Origin: Croceitalea sp.
Lineage (GTDB): Bacteria > Bacteroidota > Bacteroidia > Flavobacteriales > Flavobacteriaceae
Assembly (NCBI GenBank): GCA_013001145.1
Contig: JABDND010000041.1
Location: 1-62,902 of the forward strand
Direction: 5' to 3'
DNA length: 62,902 nt
Positions 17,608 to 26,391 of the stretch are shown piece by piece; the first letter of the stretch is position 1; each line of letters begins with the position of its first letter. Below the pieces are notes generated by a model. That model was not told where the DNA came from. It ran no database searches and saw only the letters and a list, made by a program, of their open reading frames with translations. The translations under genes were made by a program, and so were the position numbers.

Positions 17608-19986
17608 ATGATGGCAACAAAATGCTTTCATTGTGGTGATAATTGTGACGCGGCAAAAGTTGATTTTGATGATAAATCATTTTGCTGCCAAGGCTGTAAA
17701 ACCGTTTACGAAATTTTTAGCTCCAATGACCTAGGCCATTATTACGATATAGAGGCCGCAGCAGGGACCACGCCTATTGAAATTTTGGGCAAATATGATT
17801 ATTTGGACAATGTTGCTATAGTCGAGCGGCTATTGGAGTTTAATGAAGATGACCACCAAGTGGTCAATTTTCAAATTCCCTCCATGCACTGTAGCTCATG
17901 TATTTGGGTGCTAGAAAATCTGAATAAGCTGCACCCAGCTGTTCAAAATGCCCAAGTTGATTTCCCCAAGAAAACGGTACGAATAAGTTTTAGTGCCACT
18001 GAATTCAATTTGAAGGAATTGGTGATACTACTTGCCAAAATAGGTTATGAACCCTCAATTTCACTTAATGATTATTCAAAAAAATCTACAGTTGTAGATC
18101 GTAGTTTATTGTATAAGTTGGGAGTGGCCGGCTTTGCCTTTGGCAATGTGATGCTGCTTTCTTTCCCCGAGTATTTTGAAGTGCAGGAATATTGGCTAGA
18201 TCAGTACAAGTTTGTGTTTAGGTGGTTGATGTTCACATTTTCGTTACCCGTTGTCTTCTATGCCGGCCGCGACTATTTCATCTCGGCGTATAAGGGCTTG
18301 AACTCTAAAATATTGAATATTGATGTACCCATAGCACTTGGTATATTGACACTTTTTGTACGAAGTACCTATGATATTGTCTTCAACCTGGGCTCTGGTT
18401 TTTTTGATAGTCTTACCGGATTGGTATTTTTCTTGTTGGTAGGTCGTTTTTTTCAACAGAAAACATATAGTTACCTTTCTTTTGAACGCGATTATAAGTC
18501 TTATTTTCCAATTGGGGTGACCAAATTAGAGGCGGATACTAAGGAAACAAGCATACCCATTTATGAAGTCAAGCCTGGTGATAGATTACTTATACGAAAC
18601 CAAGAAATATTGCCAGTTGACAGTATTTTGATTTCTGGTAGTGCACAAATGGATTATAGCTTTGTCACTGGTGAAGCGGCATTGGTACAAAAGTTTTCGG
18701 GTGACAAACTGTTTGCGGGGGGCAAACAACAAGGAGGCCTTCTTGAGGTTGAGGTCTTAAAAACTGTACCGCAGAGTTACCTTACCCAATTATGGAGCAA
18801 TGCGGCATTTAACAATAGCAAGGCTTCAACATTTCAAACCATAACGGACGGTGTAAGTAAGCGTTTTACAATTGCTGTGCTCACCATAGCCATAATTGCA
18901 ACCGCTTTTTGGTTGGTCGTGGATCCCAGTAAATCATTGAATGTGTTCACCGCAGTTTTGATCATTGCATGTCCGTGTGCCATTGCCCTGGCAGCACCTT
19001 TTACTTTGGGCAATATGCTGCGCATTTTTGGCAAGCATAAGTTCTATGTGAAGGACACCAATACCATAGAACGAATGGCACAGATTGATACCGCCATTTT
19101 TGACAAAACGGGTACGTTGACCTCTACCTTTGAAAATACTATTTACTACGAAGGAATGGAGCTTACCGATGAAGAGGCTTCATTGTTGAAAAATACCCTA
19201 AGAGCATCAAGCCATCCTTTAAGCCGATCTTTGTACCAGATATTGGAAAGCCATCAAATAAGCACCTTAGATTCTTTTGAAGAACAAACGGGTATGGGTA
19301 TTGAAGGCGTGATCGATAAGCGGTCCATAAAAGTGGGCTCTGCCAACTTTGTTGGAGAACAAAATCCTCACCGGGCGGAAGAGACTTCGGTGTATATAAG
19401 TGCCAATGAAAATGTAAAAGGTCGTTTTGTTTTTAAAAACAAATACCGTCAGGGCATAGGCCAATTGTTCAATAGGCTTGCCAAAAGGGTATCCCTCATC
19501 ATTTTATCGGGCGATAATTCTGGAGAGCAGCGTGCCTTGGAACAATTGTTTTCATTTAAAATGCCCATGTGTTTCAATCAGCGACCAGAAGACAAATTGG
19601 CCTTTGTGAAGGCCTTGCAAGAAAAGAATAAAAAGGTAATGATGATTGGCGATGGATTGAATGATGCAGGGGCTCTCGCTCAGAGTGATGTAGGTATAGC
19701 GGTTTCAGAAAACATTAATGTGTTTTCACCAGCCTGTGATGCCATAATGGATGCCGCCAAATTGCAAAATCTAGATGGGTTTTTAAAGCTTTCTGCGCAC
19801 TCCATCACTATCATTAAGGTGAGTTTTTTACTATCGTTATGTTACAATTTCATCGGACTCTATTTTGCAGTTACTGGGCAGTTACAACCTGTGATAGCGG
19901 CTATTTTAATGCCACTAAGTTCAATTAGTGTGGTCGTTTTTACGACGGTCGCCACAAATTTTTTAGAAAAAAGATTAAAGAAATAA
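17608..19986 (+). CDS. ccoI: Cu+-exporting P1B-type ATPase for cbb3 oxidase assembly
   Basis: Moves copper across the inner membrane for the CuB site of cbb3 oxidase (FixI/CcoI type). An N-terminal metal-binding zinc-ribbon-like stretch (CFHCGDNC, FCCQGCKTVY) is followed by an HMA domain with MHCSSC (residues about 90-155), membrane helices, actuator loop with TGEA, the CPC motif in IIACPCAIALA, phosphorylation site DKTGTLT, and the hinge GDGLNDAGAL. 792 residues fits CcoI. The start ATG ATG ambiguity shifts the N-terminus by only one residue. It has its own Crp/Fnr-type promoter and precedes ccoS by 66 nt, where a second such promoter lies. Confidence 0.94.
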   Translation: MMATKCFHCGDNCDAAKVDFDDKSFCCQGCKTVYEIFSSNDLGHYYDIEAAAGTTPIEILGKYDYLDNVAIVERLLEFNEDDHQVVNFQIPSMHCSSCIWVLENLNKLHPAVQNAQVDFPKKTVRISFSATEFNLKELVILLAKIGYEPSISLNDYSKKSTVVDRSLLYKLGVAGFAFGNVMLLSFPEYFEVQEYWLDQYKFVFRWLMFTFSLPVVFYAGRDYFISAYKGLNSKILNIDVPIALGILTLFVRSTYDIVFNLGSGFFDSLTGLVFFLLVGRFFQQKTYSYLSFERDYKSYFPIGVTKLEADTKETSIPIYEVKPGDRLLIRNQEILPVDSILISGSAQMDYSFVTGEAALVQKFSGDKLFAGGKQQGGLLEVEVLKTVPQSYLTQLWSNAAFNNSKASTFQTITDGVSKRFTIAVLTIAIIATAFWLVVDPSKSLNVFTAVLIIACPCAIALAAPFTLGNMLRIFGKHKFYVKDTNTIERMAQIDTAIFDKTGTLTSTFENTIYYEGMELTDEEASLLKNTLRASSHPLSRSLYQILESHQISTLDSFEEQTGMGIEGVIDKRSIKVGSANFVGEQNPHRAEETSVYISANENVKGRFVFKNKYRQGIGQLFNRLAKRVSLIILSGDNSGEQRALEQLFSFKMPMCFNQRPEDKLAFVKALQEKNKKVMMIGDGLNDAGALAQSDVGIAVSENINVFSPACDAIMDAAKLQNLDGFLKLSAHSITIIKVSFLLSLCYNFIGLYFAVTGQLQPVIAAILMPLSSISVVVFTTVATNFLEKRLKK

Positions 19987-19990
19987 AAGC

Positions 19991-20033
19991 TGACAAATGT
20001 CATTTTTTAGCCATGTGCAAGCATGTAGTTTTA
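19991..20033 (+). promoter_or_regulatory. Crp/Fnr box plus -7 promoter module, ccoSNOQPGH
   Basis: TGACAAATGTCA starts four bases after the ccoI stop codon; a 23-nt spacer leads to TAGTTTTA, then 19 nt to ccoS. It gives the structural oxidase genes a promoter separate from ccoI. Confidence 0.82.
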
Positions 20034-20052
20034 CGATCAAATTCAGGTAGGT

Positions 20053-20244
20053 ATGAGTGTTATTTATGTGTTATTGGCAATTAGTATTACGGTCGCCATA
20101 ATATTTTTTGCAGCTTTTGTTTTGTCTGTAAAAAAGGGGCAATACGATGATGCCTATACCCCTTCCGTAAGAATGCTCTTCGAAGATGAATTGGTAAAAG
20201 AATCAAGTTCAGATAATAATCAAAATAAAAGTCAAACGGATTAA
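20053..20244 (+). CDS. ccoS: cbb3 oxidase maturation protein CcoS
   Basis: Small single-span membrane protein needed for cofactor insertion into cbb3 oxidase. The 63 residues show the family pattern: an N-terminal helix (about 3-25), then KKGQYDDAYTPSVRMLFEDE, the conserved GQ(F/Y)DD...P..R.L motif of CcoS, and a polar tail. Two nt separate it from ccoNO. The leader contains GGTAGGT before the ATG. First gene of the oxidase operon. Confidence 0.92.
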   Translation: MSVIYVLLAISITVAIIFFAAFVLSVKKGQYDDAYTPSVRMLFEDELVKESSSDNNQNKSQTD

Positions 20245-20246
20245 TT

Positions 20247-22448
20247 ATGGAAGTTCAGCAATTTCATTACGATAATAAAATCGTACAAAAATTTTTGTAT
20301 GCCACCATGCTTTGGGGCATCGTAGGAATGTTAGTAGGTCTTTTATTGGCTTTTATGTTCCTATTTCCAAACCTCACCGATGGCATTTCTTGGCTAAGTT
20401 TTGGGCGATTGAGACCATTACATACCAATGCGGTAATTTTTGCCTTTGTGGGCAATGCCATTTTCGCTGGGGTTTACTATTCGCTCCAAAGACTTTTGAA
20501 GGCCAGAATGTTTAGTGATGCCCTCAGTAGTTTTAATTTTTGGGGTTGGCAGGCGATTATTGTGGCCGCTGCCATTACGCTTCCTCTAGGTTACAGCACT
20601 TCAAAAGAGTACGCCGAGCTGGAGTGGCCCATAGATATTGCCATAGCCTTGGTATGGGTCGCCTTTGGATGGAATATGATAGGTACCATTCTTAAAAGAA
20701 GACAGCGCCATTTGTATGTGGCCATATGGTTTTACCTGGCAACATTTGTTACTGTGGCGGTATTGCACATATTTAATAGTTTAGAACTGCCCGTTACAGC
20801 CATGAAGAGTTATTCCGTTTATGCCGGGGTACAAGATGCCCTGGTGCAATGGTGGTATGGCCACAATGCTGTTGCCTTCTTTTTGACGACCCCATTTTTA
20901 GGCCTCATGTATTACTTTGTGCCGAAAGCGGCAAATAGGCCGGTATATTCCTATAGACTTTCCATAGTCCATTTTTGGTCATTGATATTTATCTATATCT
21001 GGGCGGGACCCCATCATCTATTGTATTCTTCCCTTCCAGACTGGGCTCAAAATTTAGGAGTTGTGTTTTCGATTATGCTGATAGCACCTTCTTGGGGTGG
21101 TATGATTAATGGATTATTGACTCTCCGGGGGGTATGGGACAAGGTCCGTAGTGATGCCACCCTTAAATTTATGGTGGTGGCCATAACCGGCTACGGTATG
21201 GCCACCTTTGAAGGGCCTATGCTTTCACTTAAAAATGTGAATGCCATCGCACATTTTAGCGATTGGATTATTGCCCATGTGCATGTGGGTGCCCTCGCTT
21301 GGAATGGCTTCTTGACCTTTGGTATGATCTACTGGTTGGTGCCCAAAATGTTTAAAACCACATTATACTCAAAGGGCCTTGCCAACTTCCACTTCTGGAT
21401 CGGTACCTTGGGCATTGTGCTTTATGCCTTGCCCATGTATGTTGCTGGATTTACACAGGCCTTAATGTGGAAAGATTTTAATCCAGATGGAACTTTGGTC
21501 TATGGTAATTTCTTGGAGACTGTGAGTCAAATCATTCCTATGTATTGGATGAGGGCCATAGGGGGTACCCTTTATATAGTAGGTGCCTTAATCATGATTT
21601 ATAATGTAGTTGTGACCATTAGAAAGGGAAGCTCTGTTGAAGATGAATTGGCCGAAGCACCTGCATTGACCCGTGTGTCAAAAAGGCGTGTGGCCGGCGA
21701 AACATTTCATACTTGGTTGGAAAGAAAGCCAATTCAATTGACCATTTTGGCCACTGTCGCCATTTTGATAGGGGGTATTGTACAGATAGTACCAACCATT
21801 TTGGTCAAGTCCAATATACCCACAATTACCAGTGTCAAGCCTTATACACCTTTAGAGTTGGAAGGTAGGGACCTTTACATTCGCGAGGGGTGCGTTGGTT
21901 GTCATTCGCAAATGGTGCGTCCGTTTAGGAGCGAAGTGGAACGATATGGCGAATATGCCAAAGCGGGTGAATTTGTATACGACCATCCATTTTTATGGGG
22001 CAGCAAACGTACCGGTCCAGACCTGCTTCGGGTTGGCGGCAAATATTCTGACAACTGGCATTTAAATCATATGTACGATCCCCAGAGTACCTCTTCGGGC
22101 TCTATCATGCCTGCTTACCAATGGCTTGTGCTCAATGAACATGATCGCAGCGATGTACAAGATAAAATGAAGGCCATGGTAAGCTTGGGTGTACCGTATA
22201 CAGATGAAGATATTGCCAATGCCCCAGAACAAATGTTGGAACAGGCCATTAAAATTGAAAAAAGCCTTTATGTAGATCCCGAGTTCGCAAAAACGTATGA
22301 GGCCGATATGCAATATGCCAAAGAAAATAATGAAGCCTTTGTTCAAATGCGCGATCGAGAAATTGTGGCGTTGATAGCCTACCTACAAAGATTGGGCACC
22401 GATATTAAAGTGAAAGAAACAGACGAACTAATATCTCAAAATAAATAG
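20247..22448 (+). CDS. ccoNO: cbb3-type cytochrome c oxidase, fused subunits I and II
   Basis: Catalytic core of the high-affinity oxidase in one polypeptide. Residues about 1-480 are CcoN: some twelve membrane helices with the haem and CuB histidines (HTNAVIFAFVGN, WWYGHNAVAFFLTTPFLG, WAGPHHLLYSSLPDW, IIAHVHVGALAWNG). Residues about 495-733 are CcoO: a membrane anchor then a mono-haem cytochrome c domain with REGCVGCHSQMVRPF and a likely Met ligand near GSIMPAYQWL. The N-O fusion is known in Bacteroidota. It is followed by ccoQ after 3 nt. Expected to work at micro-oxic oxygen, in line with the Crp/Fnr-type promoter. Confidence 0.95.
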   Translation: MEVQQFHYDNKIVQKFLYATMLWGIVGMLVGLLLAFMFLFPNLTDGISWLSFGRLRPLHTNAVIFAFVGNAIFAGVYYSLQRLLKARMFSDALSSFNFWGWQAIIVAAAITLPLGYSTSKEYAELEWPIDIAIALVWVAFGWNMIGTILKRRQRHLYVAIWFYLATFVTVAVLHIFNSLELPVTAMKSYSVYAGVQDALVQWWYGHNAVAFFLTTPFLGLMYYFVPKAANRPVYSYRLSIVHFWSLIFIYIWAGPHHLLYSSLPDWAQNLGVVFSIMLIAPSWGGMINGLLTLRGVWDKVRSDATLKFMVVAITGYGMATFEGPMLSLKNVNAIAHFSDWIIAHVHVGALAWNGFLTFGMIYWLVPKMFKTTLYSKGLANFHFWIGTLGIVLYALPMYVAGFTQALMWKDFNPDGTLVYGNFLETVSQIIPMYWMRAIGGTLYIVGALIMIYNVVVTIRKGSSVEDELAEAPALTRVSKRRVAGETFHTWLERKPIQLTILATVAILIGGIVQIVPTILVKSNIPTITSVKPYTPLELEGRDLYIREGCVGCHSQMVRPFRSEVERYGEYAKAGEFVYDHPFLWGSKRTGPDLLRVGGKYSDNWHLNHMYDPQSTSSGSIMPAYQWLVLNEHDRSDVQDKMKAMVSLGVPYTDEDIANAPEQMLEQAIKIEKSLYVDPEFAKTYEADMQYAKENNEAFVQMRDREIVALIAYLQRLGTDIKVKETDELISQNK

Positions 22449-22451
22449 GCC

Positions 22452-22637
22452 ATGCTAAAATTTGTAAAAAACCATATGGAAACAATTGATGGGGTGGCAA
22501 CTTATCCCATGATATCATTACTTATTTTCTTCGTGTTCTTCACCATATTGTTCTGGTGGGTGTTTACAGCAAGTAAGGCACATATAAAAGAAATGGGCGA
22601 ACTGCCTTTGGATAACGATAACCAACAAAATATTTAA
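22452..22637 (+). CDS. ccoQ: cbb3 oxidase subunit CcoQ-like
   Basis: 61-residue single-span membrane protein in the CcoQ position between ccoNO and ccoP. A hydrophobic helix (about 19-40, ISLLIFFVFFTILFWWVF) is preceded by a short amphipathic start and followed by a polar tail (KAHIKEMGELPLD). Sequence similarity to proteobacterial CcoQ is weak, so the name rests on position, size and topology. Gaps to its neighbours are 3 and 4 nt. Confidence 0.8.
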   Translation: MLKFVKNHMETIDGVATYPMISLLIFFVFFTILFWWVFTASKAHIKEMGELPLDNDNQQNI

Positions 22638-22641
22638 CATT

Positions 22642-23592
22642 ATGATTTCAAGAACTCCTTGGTGGATTCGCATCCCGGTACTTTTTTTCATCATCTTCGG
22701 GCTGATGGAGTATTTTATAGATTCTGGGGCCAAACCCGCTTTTATAGAATATCCTATCACACAGGTTTTTATGTTGATGGTCTTATTGATTTTAGTGGCC
22801 ATTGAATTGATATTAAAATCTATAGAAAATGTCATGTTCCGAACGTTGTCCCCTGAGGCGCAGGAGCGCTATTTGGCAGCCAAAAACAAAAAAGTGGAAT
22901 GGACTTGGGGTAAAGAACTCTATGCCAGGTTGACCAAAACAAAGGCCATTGAAAAAGAAGGTGAAATTATTCTTGACCACAATTATGATGGAATACGCGA
23001 ACTTGACAATGTATTGCCACCCTGGTGGGTTTATATGTTCTATGCCACAATCATATTCGGGGTCGTTTATCTAGTTCGTTTTCATATTGCCAATGATTAT
23101 GATCAACAATTGGAATATGAACAAGAAGTTGCTGCGGCACAAATAGCCATTGAAGAATATAAGAAAACTGCAAAAAATCTTGTTGATGTCAACACGGTTG
23201 AACTGTTGACAGATGCTTCTGATTTAAATGCAGGTAAAGCGATATTCACAACCAATTGTGTAGTTTGCCATATGGCCGATGGTGGCGGAGGTATTGGTCC
23301 AAATCTGACCGATAAATATTGGATTTTGGGCGGGGGCATCAAAAATGTCTTTAACACCATATCTGAAGGAGGCCGAGACGGTAAGGGTATGGTAGCTTGG
23401 AAAAATAGTTTAAGACCTGTTGAAATGGCTCAAGTTGCCAGCTATTTACTTCAATTTCAAGGTACCACACCTGCAAACCCCAAAGATCCTGAAGGTGATT
23501 TATATGAAGATGAAGAATCTATTGAACCGGAAGAGGTGGAGCCCGCAACACAAAAGGCTACTGAAACAGACGAAGTGGTTATGAATAATTGA
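22642..23592 (+). CDS. ccoP: cbb3 oxidase subunit III, mono-haem CcoP
   Basis: Membrane-anchored cytochrome c that passes electrons to CcoNO. The N-terminal part has two hydrophobic stretches (about 8-25 and 33-57), then a region with NVLPPWWVYMFYATIIFGVVY, the family-typical anchor next to the NxPxWW motif. Only one haem motif (CVVCHMADGGG, about residue 210) is present, followed by WKNSLRPVEMAQVASYLL with the Met ligand region; proteobacterial CcoP has two. The end is a long acidic tail. It lies in the ccoSNOQP operon. Confidence 0.93.
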   Translation: MISRTPWWIRIPVLFFIIFGLMEYFIDSGAKPAFIEYPITQVFMLMVLLILVAIELILKSIENVMFRTLSPEAQERYLAAKNKKVEWTWGKELYARLTKTKAIEKEGEIILDHNYDGIRELDNVLPPWWVYMFYATIIFGVVYLVRFHIANDYDQQLEYEQEVAAAQIAIEEYKKTAKNLVDVNTVELLTDASDLNAGKAIFTTNCVVCHMADGGGGIGPNLTDKYWILGGGIKNVFNTISEGGRDGKGMVAWKNSLRPVEMAQVASYLLQFQGTTPANPKDPEGDLYEDEESIEPEEVEPATQKATETDEVVMNN

Positions 23593-23688
23593 TCAAAATC
23601 AACTTAAAGTCAGCATTAAAGACCAGCCAAGCCGATCATGTTAATGCCATGGTCATGTGTAATATTCACAGTCGGTAATTGATTTAGA

Positions 23689-25098
23689 ATGGACGAAAAT
23701 TTTAGAGATTCAATAGGTACTATAAATGCTGAAGGTAAAAGGGCCTGGGTCTTCCCAAAAAAGCCCAGCGGACGATTCTACGAATACCGTAAGTATGTAA
23801 GCTATGCCCTCTTATTATTTTTGGTGATATCACCCTTCATTAAAATCAATGGAAACCAATTTTTGATGTTCAATGTATTGGAAAGGCGTTTTAACATCTT
23901 CGGATTTCCATTTTGGCCCCAAGACTTTCATTTAGTGGTCATTTCCATGATTACAGGGGTCATTTTTGTAGCCTTGTTCACGGTCGCATATGGCCGAATA
24001 TTTTGTGGATGGATGTGCCCCCAGACCATTTTCATGGAGATGGTGTTTCGTCGCATAGAATTTTGGATAGATGGCGATCGTGGTGCCCAGATCCGGTTGG
24101 ATAAATCGCCTTGGAATGCAAAGAAAATTCGCAAACGACTTATAAAGTGGTTCATTTTCTTTCTTATCTCTTTTTTAATTGCCAATGTATTTCTGGCCTA
24201 TTTAATAGGCAGTGATAAATTGATAAGATACATCACAGAAGGACCTTTAGCTCATTTGGGCACCATGGTGCCACTGCTTATTTTCACAGCGGTCTTCTAT
24301 TTTGTATTCGCTTGGTTTCGCGAACAGGTATGCATCATCGCCTGTCCTTATGGGCGTATGCAAGGGGTGCTGTTAGATAATAAATCCATCGTGGTTTCTT
24401 ACGATCACAAAAGAGGTGAAGGTGACAATGGGCGCAAAAAATTTAGAAAAAATGAAAACCGTGACGCCTTGGGTCACGGTGATTGTATTGATTGTTTTCA
24501 ATGCGTTCATGTTTGTCCCACAGGAATAGATATTAGAAACGGGACTCAACTTGAATGTGTCAATTGTACAGCTTGCATTGATGAGTGTGACGAAATCATG
24601 GACAAAATCAATAAGCCCAAAGGTTTGATACGCTACGCCAGTGAAGATGAAATCAATAAAAAGGAAAAATTCAAATTTACGGCCCGCATGAAAGGCTATA
24701 CCGCCGTATTGGTCATTTTAACGGGTATTTTGGTTGGTATGCTCTTTTTGAGAACAGAACTTGAAGCCAGTATTTTACGGTTGCCCGGTCAGCTTTACGA
24801 AAGAAAAGAAAACAATATGATTAGTAATGTGTATACCTATAAACTCATAAACAAAACTGTTAAAGATATCAATGATGTAAGTTTTAAACTCCTCTCACAT
24901 AATGGTACAATTAAGATGGTTTCGCAAGATAGTTTTGAAGTTCCTGCCGAAGAGCTGGCCGAAGGAACACTTTTTATTGAAATCAACAGTTCGGCCCTGA
25001 ATGGAGATAAAGACAAATTGAAGATAGGTGTTTATAGTGGTGATAAATTGATAGAGACAACGGTGACACAATTTTTGGCACCCCGTAGTTATAATTAA
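23689..25098 (+). CDS. ccoG: Cytochrome c oxidase accessory ferredoxin-like protein CcoG
   Basis: Polytopic membrane iron-sulfur protein that reduces copper for cbb3 oxidase maturation (RdxA/FixG family). About five membrane helices are visible; the cysteine-rich segments are GRIFCGWMCPQT, CIIACPYGRMQG, and two 4Fe-4S sites CIDCFQCVHVCPTG and CVNCTACIDECDE (about residues 265-305). The last 130 residues form an Ig-like FixG C-terminal domain outside the cytoplasm. 469 residues is normal. It lies 96 nt after ccoP with no promoter module seen, so probably read through from ccoS. Confidence 0.94.
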   Translation: MDENFRDSIGTINAEGKRAWVFPKKPSGRFYEYRKYVSYALLLFLVISPFIKINGNQFLMFNVLERRFNIFGFPFWPQDFHLVVISMITGVIFVALFTVAYGRIFCGWMCPQTIFMEMVFRRIEFWIDGDRGAQIRLDKSPWNAKKIRKRLIKWFIFFLISFLIANVFLAYLIGSDKLIRYITEGPLAHLGTMVPLLIFTAVFYFVFAWFREQVCIIACPYGRMQGVLLDNKSIVVSYDHKRGEGDNGRKKFRKNENRDALGHGDCIDCFQCVHVCPTGIDIRNGTQLECVNCTACIDECDEIMDKINKPKGLIRYASEDEINKKEKFKFTARMKGYTAVLVILTGILVGMLFLRTELEASILRLPGQLYERKENNMISNVYTYKLINKTVKDINDVSFKLLSHNGTIKMVSQDSFEVPAEELAEGTLFIEINSSALNGDKDKLKIGVYSGDKLIETTVTQFLAPRSYN

Positions 25099-25141
25099 AC
25101 AAGATTAAATTAAGTGCACATAACGCAATAAAATATACATC

Positions 25142-25588
25142 ATGAAAATTAATTGGGGAACAGGAATTGTTTTAGCGTTTATTGGCTTTATAGCCTTTAT
25201 ACTCTATTTCGTAATTAGAATGAGTACAGATGATCGCGTAAATCATGATTTGGTCACCGACGCCTATTATAAAAAAGAATTGGCCTATCAAGAAGAAATT
25301 GATGCCGAGAAATTAGCTGCAGAATACAATGCCAAGCTAATGATCACAAAAATAACGGATGGTTTGGCAATTGAATTTCCCGATCAATTCGAATTTAAAG
25401 ATATTACGGGCGAAGTGTCCCTATACAGACCGTCGAACAGGCAATTGGATTTTAACTTTCCTATAAGTTTGTCCAATACACATTTGCTCATACCTGACAA
25501 TAGCCTGCTAGACGGTCGATGGGACATTACCGTAAAATGGAATTACAAAGGAAAAACATTTTTGCACAAACAAAAACTGGTTTATTGA
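25142..25588 (+). CDS. ccoH: FixH/CcoH family protein
   Basis: Membrane-anchored assembly factor of the cbb3 oxidase. An N-terminal helix (about 5-27) is followed by the family motif RVNHDLVTDAYYKKELAYQEEID, which is characteristic of bacteroidotal FixH, and an Ig-like periplasmic domain ending with DGRWDITVKWNYKGK. 148 residues. It is followed, two bases after its stop, by the TauE/SafE-like gene. Confidence 0.92.
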   Translation: MKINWGTGIVLAFIGFIAFILYFVIRMSTDDRVNHDLVTDAYYKKELAYQEEIDAEKLAAEYNAKLMITKITDGLAIEFPDQFEFKDITGEVSLYRPSNRQLDFNFPISLSNTHLLIPDNSLLDGRWDITVKWNYKGKTFLHKQKLVY

Positions 25589-25590
25589 CT

Positions 25591-26301
25591 ATGTTGTTAG
25601 CAGCTCTGGCTTTGGGTTTTTTGGGTAGTTTACATTGCATAGGTATGTGTGGCCCCATCGCATTTATGCTCCCATTGGACAGGACGAACAAAACAAAACA
25701 AATACTGCAGCTATTCATTTATCATTTTGGTCGTTTGATGGCTTATGCGATAATGGGCCTTGTTTTAGGGTTGATAGGCAAGGGACTTTTGCTATTTAGT
25801 TTGCAACAAAAATTGTCCATTTTAATAGGCGGTATCATGATACTATTGGTATTGCTACCTAAAAAACAACTACAAAAATATAACTTTGCCAAACCTGTTT
25901 ATGCAATTCTCGGCAAGCTTAAATCAAGCCTTGGTGGGCAATTAAAAAAACGCACACCCGATGCTTTTTTGACTATAGGCTTCTTAAACGGATTTTTGCC
26001 GTGTGGTCTGGTCTATATGGCCCTTTTAGGGGCTATTGCCTTAGGGGGTCCATTTAAGGGTGGCCTATATATGTTGTTTTTTGGTTTGGGAACCATACCT
26101 TTAATGACATCGGCAGTATATTTGGGCGGCTTTTTAAAAAGCCCCATCAAACAAAAAATAAGAAAGCTGGTGCCCGTATTCGTAGTGGTCATTGGGTTGC
26201 TGTTTATATTGCGGGGCATGGGTCTTGGCATTCCCTATGTTTCACCCAAACCAGTACAGAACAACATCGCAACCGCACAAATAGAATGCCATCAACCTTA
26301 A
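25591..26301 (+). CDS. Sulfite exporter TauE/SafE family protein (CcoH-linked)
   Basis: Six-helix inner-membrane protein of the TauE/SafE or UreH_2 type that ends cbb3 clusters in many bacteria, where a role in metal supply is suspected. The ORF track starts 72 bases earlier inside ccoH; the first likely start is ATG of MLLAALALGFLGSLHCIGMCGP, two bases after the ccoH stop, because the upstream codons are polar and out of family. The H-C-x3-M-C motif near the N-terminus and the repeat GFLNGFLPCGLVY near residue 135 are the conserved, possibly metal-binding, elements. The substrate is not proven for this subgroup. Confidence 0.85.
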   Translation: MLLAALALGFLGSLHCIGMCGPIAFMLPLDRTNKTKQILQLFIYHFGRLMAYAIMGLVLGLIGKGLLLFSLQQKLSILIGGIMILLVLLPKKQLQKYNFAKPVYAILGKLKSSLGGQLKKRTPDAFLTIGFLNGFLPCGLVYMALLGAIALGGPFKGGLYMLFFGLGTIPLMTSAVYLGGFLKSPIKQKIRKLVPVFVVVIGLLFILRGMGLGIPYVSPKPVQNNIATAQIECHQP

Positions 26302-26391
26302 AGTGCATCCTGCATAGTATTTTTTGATATAATTGTTGTTCACACTTCATGTGGACATCAAGTAAATTATGACACTAACAAAATAAAGATA

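Noticed and set aside
23590-23601. TGATCAAAATCA overlapping the ccoP stop codon, matching the Crp/Fnr core
   Set aside because: No TAnnTTTG-like element at 23 nt or nearby and the next start is 88 nt away; most likely a chance match.
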